A stretch of 64,000 nucleotides of DNA from Anaerosporobacter mobilis DSM 15930 (GTDB lineage: Bacteria; Bacillota; Clostridia; Lachnospirales; Lachnospiraceae): NCBI RefSeq assembly GCF_900142955.1, contig NZ_FRCP01000009.1, forward strand, positions 186,001 to 250,000, in the 5' to 3' direction. The first letter of the stretch is position 1. Each line of letters begins with the position of its first letter. Positions 58,762-64,000 of this stretch are shown in pieces. The translations under genes were made by a program, and so were the position numbers. The notes below the pieces were generated by a model. It was not told the origin of the DNA and did not search any database. It was given only the letters and a program-made list of their open reading frames with translations.

Positions 58762-60819
58762 ATGAGGTGCAAAAAGATTGGTATGAAGATGATTATCACT
58801 ATATTGCCGGTCATTCTCTTAGCAATGGTGGTATTAACCATATTGAGTGCTGTATCAAGTGAAAAAATTATTAAAGAACAAATTAACAATGTTATGGATT
58901 CGGAATTGTCTGCACAGCTTCAGAATATTCAAAACTATTTAAATTCCGTTTCGTCTATGGCAAATACATTATCAAAATCAGTAGGAAGTACATATGAAAG
59001 TTCAAACATATCTGATTATGAGAAGTTGTTAGGTAGAATGATTATGGATAATGATTTAGTTATGGGGTCTGGAATATGGTTCGAACCATATGTCTTTGAT
59101 AAATCACAGGAATACGTGGGGCCATACGTATACAAAGAGGGATCTAATTACATAACCACCTACGATTATAGCAATGCAGATTATGATTATTTCGCTCAAG
59201 AGTATTATAAGAATTCTAAAAGTGCAACGAAAGCGGTATTTACAAATCCCTATTATGATGAAACATTAGATACCATTATGTCTACCTGTTCAATACCAAT
59301 CTTTAATCATAATAATACATATATTGGCTGTATTACGGTAGATATGGAGTTAACCTCCATACAAACGCTTGTTGGAGATATCAAGGTTGGAGAAGGTGGC
59401 AGCGGGCTTCTTCTTACCGCTGATGGAACGTATATATATGGTGATGATTTAGAAAATGCTACAAACAGTGGGAAGATTATGGAGGATGATAATAGTTCCC
59501 TTGCAGAAGCAGCGGTAGAGATTATGGGAAATCAAGAAGGGACATCGTCTTATGTAAAAGATAAGAATGAATATAATCTATATTATACAACTCTACCAGA
59601 TTTAAATTGGAAACTAATCATTCAGATGCCTGAAAAAGAATTAATTCGTCCAATTGTTGAATTAGTACAGAAGTTAATTATTGTATGTATTATAGCTGTA
59701 CTAGGGGTTATGGCTACTGTTTTAATACAGGTGAAATCAATATCGAATGGCCTTAAGAAAGTGAAAACTTTTGCCAGTTCATTAGCGGATCGAGATTTTA
59801 CGATTAAGCAATTAGAAGTGAAGACAATTGATGAACTTGGGCAGATGGGAGATTCTTTGAATGCGATGTATAATAGTAATAAAACGGTTATTCAAAACAT
59901 TGCAAATCGCGCGGACGAAATCAATGATTCTAGTACCAAGTTGAATGATTCTGCAGTAAATTTGCAAAAGCAATTTCTTAAGATTGAGAACTATATGTCA
60001 GAAGTAAATGAGGCTATGATGTCAACAAGTGCCTCGACGGAAGAGGTAAATGCTTCTACAGAAGAGGTAAATGCCTCTGTAAGTGTTCTAACGGCTCAGA
60101 TTCAAAAAAGCAAAACAATGTCTGATGAAATTAAAGATCGTGCAGTCAATATTGGAAAGTCAAGTAAGAAGTCTTTTGGCATAGCATCCGATTTAGCTGT
60201 AAAATATGAGGCAGAACTTAAGAGGAGTCTTGAAAATACAAAAGTTGTAGAGTCAATCGGAACAATGGCTGGTGTGATATCTGACATTGCGAACCAGATT
60301 AATTTACTTTCTTTAAATGCTTCTATAGAAGCAGCAAGGGCAGGAGAAGCTGGTAAAGGATTCGCAGTCGTTGCATCTGAAATCGGCAGACTTGCTAACG
60401 ATACGGCCATTACGGTTACAGAAATCCAAGATACAGTTCAAGAAATTGAGGAAGCTTTCAAAGCATTAACTCAGGATTCAAGTGCCCTTCTAACCTTTGT
60501 GAAAGAAACAGTAACGCCGGATTATCAAAGTTTTGTTAATGTAGCAGAACAATATGAAGCAGATGCAAATCATATTGAAGATATATCAGAGAGGATTTCT
60601 GAGATGGGAAGTGGAATTGAGAGAATTATGCGAGAAGTAAGTCTTGCAATTCAAAGTATTGCGGAATCGGCACAATCAACAGCAGAAAATAGCAACCTTA
60701 TTATGAACTCCGTGACGGAAGTCTCTGTAACCGTAGAAGATGTTAATTCTATGTCGAAACAACAAGAGGGAATTGCATATAATCTAAGTCAAGTAGTTGG
60801 AGAATTCAAATTACAGTAG
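58762..60819 (+). CDS. Methyl-accepting chemotaxis protein
   Basis: A 685-residue chemoreceptor. Membrane segment 1 is at about 9-31 and segment 2 at about 297-320, enclosing an extracellular dCache-like sensor (IWFEPYVFDKSQEYVGPYVY; FNHNNTYIGCITVDMEL; LLLTADGTYIYGDDL). A HAMP region follows (about 322-375). The signalling hairpin tip is conserved (INLLSLNASIEAARAGEAGK; FAVVASEIGRLANDT), so it should couple to CheA/CheW. A repeated STEEVNAS unit appears near 425-440. The ligand is unknown. RBS AAAGGAG. Confidence 0.93.
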   Translation: MRCKKIGMKMIITILPVILLAMVVLTILSAVSSEKIIKEQINNVMDSELSAQLQNIQNYLNSVSSMANTLSKSVGSTYESSNISDYEKLLGRMIMDNDLVMGSGIWFEPYVFDKSQEYVGPYVYKEGSNYITTYDYSNADYDYFAQEYYKNSKSATKAVFTNPYYDETLDTIMSTCSIPIFNHNNTYIGCITVDMELTSIQTLVGDIKVGEGGSGLLLTADGTYIYGDDLENATNSGKIMEDDNSSLAEAAVEIMGNQEGTSSYVKDKNEYNLYYTTLPDLNWKLIIQMPEKELIRPIVELVQKLIIVCIIAVLGVMATVLIQVKSISNGLKKVKTFASSLADRDFTIKQLEVKTIDELGQMGDSLNAMYNSNKTVIQNIANRADEINDSSTKLNDSAVNLQKQFLKIENYMSEVNEAMMSTSASTEEVNASTEEVNASVSVLTAQIQKSKTMSDEIKDRAVNIGKSSKKSFGIASDLAVKYEAELKRSLENTKVVESIGTMAGVISDIANQINLLSLNASIEAARAGEAGKGFAVVASEIGRLANDTAITVTEIQDTVQEIEEAFKALTQDSSALLTFVKETVTPDYQSFVNVAEQYEADANHIEDISERISEMGSGIERIMREVSLAIQSIAESAQSTAENSNLIMNSVTEVSVTVEDVNSMSKQQEGIAYNLSQVVGEFKLQ

Positions 60820-60897
60820 ATTTGTATGAATATTAAGAAGTGAACTATACAGAGTGCAATAAATGTTATAATTAGAATGTTTAAGATTTGAAAACTA

Positions 60898-60950
60898 AAA
60901 GATGTGCCACTGCTGAATAACAATAACAGCAGTGGCACATCTTTTATATA
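60898..60950. terminator. Bidirectional terminator between convergent genes
   Basis: An 18-bp perfect stem: AAAGATGTGCCACTGCTG (60898-60915) with its complement at 60927-60944, then T-rich sequence. Confidence 0.9.
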
Positions 60951-60979
60951 TAAACGATAACAATGTTTATGTTATGTTT

Positions 60980-62389
60980 TTAGAAAATCGAAAGTAAAAT
61001 GAAATTTAAGACAAACAAACCAGTTACAACCCAAAGAATAGGGTGAATTTCATTTGCTTTCTTCTTACAGATCTTAACGATACAGTAGAAGATAAAGCCA
61101 GTTGCAATACCATTAGAGATACTATAGCAAAGAGCCATAACGATACCTGCAAAGAATGCTGGAATTGCTTCACTAAGGTCTTCCCATTCGATTTCTTTGA
61201 AAGCAGATAGCATCATGATACCAACAATAATAAGTGCAGGAGCTGTAGCAGCAGATGGAATTGCACTAACAAATGAAGCAAAGAATGCACTGATTGCAAA
61301 ACAGATTGCAACAACAACACTTGTTAAACCAGTACGTCCACCAGCACCAATACCAGCAGCACTTTCTACATAAGTTGTAGTGTTTGAAGTACCAATGATT
61401 GCACCAATTGAAGTAGCAGTTGCATCAGCGAATAAGGCCTTGTCCATCTTAGATTTGAAACCAGCAGTTGTTTCCATTGATTTTTCATCTTCTTCACTGA
61501 AGATACCAGTACGACGTCCAGTTCCGATGAATGTTCCGATTGTATCGAATGTATCAGATAAACTGAATGAGAAGATGGTAACTAATACAACTGGAATTTT
61601 TGAAGCATCATTGAAGAGAGAAACGAGTCCGTCCTTCGTAAAGATTGCGCCGAATGTTGATGGTAATGCTTCACATGCTTCTTTAAAGTTGATAGAATTA
61701 CCCATATTAGTAAGTCCCATAGGGATACCGATTAATGTTGTTAAGATAATACCGATAAAGATAGCACCTTTTACATTAAGCATAAGTAAAACAACAGTGA
61801 TTACTAAACCAATTACTGCAAGTATAGCAGCAAGTTCACCAGATGTGAACTTTGATAATGTTGGAACTACTTGGGAACCAGGCATAGAAGCACCGATTCC
61901 AACTTCAGCTCCAGTATCATTAGTAAAGTTTATTATGTTAGCATTCTTTAAGCCGATATAAGCGATGAAGATACCGATACCTCCACCGATTGCATTTTGC
62001 ATGCTTCTTGGAATGGCTTTGATGATGTATTTACGAATTTTAGTTACTGTGATGATGATATTGATAATACCGCAGATGAATACCATGGATAACGCTTGTT
62101 GCCATTTGAATCCCATACCAAAACATACGGTATATACAAAGAATGCATTAAGACCCATACCAGGTGCTTGTGCATAAGGTACATTGGCTACTAATCCCAT
62201 GATTAATGTACCAATGATTGATGAGATAATTGTTGCTAAGAATACAGCGCCCCACTCCATGCCTGCTTGTGATAACACGTTCGGATTAACAATGATAATG
62301 TAAGCCATGGCAAAAAAAGTAGTAAGACCGGCAATAACTTCTGTTGATAAATTAGTACCGTTCTCCTTGAGTTTGAAAAACCTTTCCAT
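60980..62389 (-). CDS. AzgA/PbuG-type purine permease
   Basis: A 469-residue NCS2-superfamily permease of the guanine-hypoxanthine (AzgA) group with about 12-14 membrane segments. It begins MERFFKLKENGTNLSTEVIA and has GLTTFFAMAYIIIVNP and QAPGMGLNAFFVYT. The substrate-site region SDTFDTIGTFIGTGRRTG and FADATATSIGAIIGTSNTTTYVES are group signatures. AAGGAGG on the minus strand fixes the start at 62389. It imports purine bases by H+ symport. No purine riboswitch is evident in its leader. Confidence 0.93.
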   Translation of the reverse strand: MERFFKLKENGTNLSTEVIAGLTTFFAMAYIIIVNPNVLSQAGMEWGAVFLATIISSIIGTLIMGLVANVPYAQAPGMGLNAFFVYTVCFGMGFKWQQALSMVFICGIINIIITVTKIRKYIIKAIPRSMQNAIGGGIGIFIAYIGLKNANIINFTNDTGAEVGIGASMPGSQVVPTLSKFTSGELAAILAVIGLVITVVLLMLNVKGAIFIGIILTTLIGIPMGLTNMGNSINFKEACEALPSTFGAIFTKDGLVSLFNDASKIPVVLVTIFSFSLSDTFDTIGTFIGTGRRTGIFSEEDEKSMETTAGFKSKMDKALFADATATSIGAIIGTSNTTTYVESAAGIGAGGRTGLTSVVVAICFAISAFFASFVSAIPSAATAPALIIVGIMMLSAFKEIEWEDLSEAIPAFFAGIVMALCYSISNGIATGFIFYCIVKICKKKANEIHPILWVVTGLFVLNFILLSIF

Positions 62390-62744
62390 AATTAACCTCC
62401 TTGAAATGTGATCAGCTGCCATTTTACAACTGATTCTTGTCCCCACTCTCGGTGACTTTTATTTCGTTAATGACAGTGAAAGTATAGCTGATTTTAAGGA
62501 ATTTTGCAATTAGAATATTAAAAATTCTTAAAATTTTCTTAGATATATTAGCTGTACTAATTAATAATATTAGTAGGCGGGATAAAAGTGGTAAAATAAA
62601 CATGTAAAAAACATAAAATGGAAAGCGAAAATAGTTAAAAATAAGAAAATAAAAATATTTTTAATAGAATTATGACAGATTCATGCTATAATATTCCGTG
62701 GAATTAGTGTGAAGGATTGTTATTATTATGGAGGTTCATACAAG
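62390..62744. promoter_or_regulatory. Divergent promoter region of permease and YibE genes
   Basis: Minus strand: TTGCAA (62504-62509), 17 bases, TATACT (62481-62486), leaving a 90-base leader with an ATCAG-x3/x3-CTGAT hairpin near the ribosome site. Plus strand: TGC then TATAAT (62687-62692), an extended -10. No gene fits in this 355-base gap. Confidence 0.6.
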
Positions 62745-63917
62745 ATGGATGAAACTGGATCAAGGAATGAATCAAAATTGAAGAATTATATAGTAAGTTA
62801 TAAGAAACAAATAATAACGGCGACTGCATTATTAATTCTTGTAGTGGCTGTATTTGTCTTTATGAAGAATAATTATTCTCTATATAAGGATACCATCGGA
62901 ACAATTGTTAAAGCAAATACGCAGTATACCACCAACGAAGAAGGACCTAATAAAGAGGTAGACAAGCAGTATACACAAACACTTACGATTAAGATACGTA
63001 ATGGAGAGTATGAAGGCAAGTATATAGAGATAACGAATAGATATTCTGAAACCCAGATGAAGGATACAAGGTATTCAAAGGGCGATAATGTATTTATAAC
63101 TATAGAAAATAAGGACGGTGTGTTGACTGGAGCCATTAGAGATGTAAAGAGAGATCAATATGTGGTGGTAATGGCACTGATTTTTATTATCCTCTTAATC
63201 ACCATCTCTGGTAAACAGGGGATACTGACAATTCTATCCTTGGTTGTAAACATAGGAATCTTTCTACTATTCATGAGAAGGTATATAGAGGGGGAATCCT
63301 TTGAAATACTAACGATAGCTATGGTGCTATCCTTTAGCGTTCTAACGTTGTTTATATTAGGTGGTATCAATAGAAAATCTATTGGAGCGGTTATATCCTC
63401 TTTGGGGACGGTATGTCTTATTACTATAATATATCAACTGGTATACCGATTCGTAGAGAAACCGCCATATGAAATGTTAGATTATGTTGTGGGACATGAT
63501 GACTTTAAAGGGATATTTACTGGCAGTGTCATTATAGGAAGTCTTGGAGCGATTATGGATGTAGCGATTACAATGAATTCATCAATATGTGAACTGATTG
63601 ATACCACTCCTAAGATTACGGTTAAGGATTTGGTAAGATCGGCGAGAGAGATAGGATATGACATTATGGGTACGATGGTAAATGTATTATTCTTTACCTA
63701 TATTAGTGGAAGTTTACCGATGACGATTCTAAAGTTTAAGAATGGATATGGCTTGCTTGCTATGATACGTTATAATGTGTTTTTTGAAGCAGCAAGATTT
63801 CTACTAGGTTCAATCGGCATCGTGTTGGCGATTCCAGTGTCAACAGTGGTTGCGCTATTGATATTTCGTAGGAAGAGAAAACAGGTAGGAAAAAGTTTAC
63901 CAACTCATGAAAACTAA
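62745..63917 (+). CDS. YibE/F-family membrane protein
   Basis: A 390-residue membrane protein with one N-terminal segment, an external domain (about 40-130; YTQTLTIKIRNGEYEGKYIE; NVFITIENKDGVLTGAI), then about seven segments. IISGKQGILTILSL-like sequence, GSLGAIMDVAITMNSSI and FEAARFLLGSIGIVLAIPVS are family hallmarks. Function unknown; this family occurs as adjacent pairs in Firmicutes. The frame opens at 62709, but GGAGG fits ATG 62745. The second family gene begins 17 bases later. Confidence 0.9.
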   Translation: MDETGSRNESKLKNYIVSYKKQIITATALLILVVAVFVFMKNNYSLYKDTIGTIVKANTQYTTNEEGPNKEVDKQYTQTLTIKIRNGEYEGKYIEITNRYSETQMKDTRYSKGDNVFITIENKDGVLTGAIRDVKRDQYVVVMALIFIILLITISGKQGILTILSLVVNIGIFLLFMRRYIEGESFEILTIAMVLSFSVLTLFILGGINRKSIGAVISSLGTVCLITIIYQLVYRFVEKPPYEMLDYVVGHDDFKGIFTGSVIIGSLGAIMDVAITMNSSICELIDTTPKITVKDLVRSAREIGYDIMGTMVNVLFFTYISGSLPMTILKFKNGYGLLAMIRYNVFFEAARFLLGSIGIVLAIPVSTVVALLIFRRKRKQVGKSLPTHEN

Positions 63918-63934
63918 CAAGGAAGTGAAGAAAT

Positions 63935-64000
63935 ATGCTCTTGGCATTGGGTATTATATTAGTGGTCTTAATGGTAGTTGTAGGTGGTGACCGTGGTGTC
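63935..64000 (+). CDS. Start of a second YibE/F-family protein (cut by window end)
   Basis: ATG 63935 with a GGAAG ribosome site opens a frame to the window end, 22 codons: a hydrophobic start (LLALGIILVVLMVVV) then GGDRGV. The GG-x-RG turn after the first segment is typical of the second YibE/F partner. The 3' part is outside the window. Confidence 0.75.
   Translation, partial: MLLALGIILVVLMVVVGGDRGV

Noticed and set aside
61380..61961. 193-codon + strand ORF inside the purine permease gene
   Set aside because: It is the complement of membrane-segment codons of an obvious permease; no domain or ribosome site.
62390..62480. Purine riboswitch before the AzgA/PbuG-type permease
   Set aside because: The three-way junction core expected for purine aptamers was not found on the minus strand; only a local hairpin is present.
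1..64000. tRNA, rRNA, CRISPR arrays and IS transposases
   Set aside because: No T-loop plus acceptor pairs, no rRNA-like stretches, no regularly spaced direct repeats and no transposase motifs were seen while reading either strand.

Overview
The window is low-GC DNA from an anaerobic Firmicute of the Clostridia. The clostridial nif gene order, a NifN-NifB fusion, a homocitrate synthase split into omega and alpha subunits, and a 102-residue [2Fe-2S] ferredoxin with the cysteine spacing of the Clostridium pasteurianum protein all point there. Many hydrolase and transport genes also resemble those of Lachnospiraceae such as Lachnoclostridium phytofermentans; that placement is an inference from protein appearance, not from a search.

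Bases 1-15,800 hold a nitrogen-fixation cluster, all on the + strand: the 3' end of nifH, then nifI1, nifI2, nifD, nifK, a small ORF, nifE, nifN-B, a [2Fe-2S] ferredoxin, nifV-omega, nifV-alpha, an AnfO-like gene, a protein with a Cys-rich tail, an unknown protein, a divergent GroEL-like chaperonin and a small PqqD-like protein. The first part encodes the Mo nitrogenase, its PII-type switch (NifI1/I2), the FeMo-cofactor scaffold and the homocitrate supply. The last five genes have no established role. The chaperonin is the most striking, because two Asp residues needed for ATP hydrolysis in GroEL (D52 and D398) are Ser and Ala here. A bidirectional terminator closes the cluster. A LysR-type regulator then reads leftward, and modABC (molybdate uptake) reads rightward, supplying the metal for the cofactor.

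Bases 19,800-28,600 hold an AbiH-family gene and a GNAT acetyltransferase lying between 40-bp inverted repeats, an iron-type alcohol dehydrogenase, a small DUF4491 membrane protein, the K+ uptake pair trkA-trkH and a MATE exporter. Bases 28,690-38,920 form a nucleoside-use locus: a LacI-type regulator with its own operator on its promoter, ribokinase, a BMP-type lipoprotein, an ABC ATPase, two permeases, a nucleoside hydrolase and a large ADP-ribosylglycohydrolase-family protein.

Bases 38,990-64,000 are mostly housekeeping and envelope genes: an alpha/beta hydrolase, QueG, an SGNH hydrolase, lipoproteins, a small Cys/His protein next to RtcB RNA ligase, an amidase, a zinc-ribbon membrane protein, a GNAT protein, an XRE regulator, a SNF2-type ATPase, a Nudix-DUF429 fusion, a NERD protein, free-Met-(R)-sulfoxide reductase, a phosphodiesterase, a chemoreceptor, a purine permease and a YibE/YibF pair cut by the window end.

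Two families of short non-coding inverted-repeat elements (MITE-like) recur in the intergenic gaps, including three gaps inside the nif cluster. No transposase, tRNA, rRNA or CRISPR array was seen.
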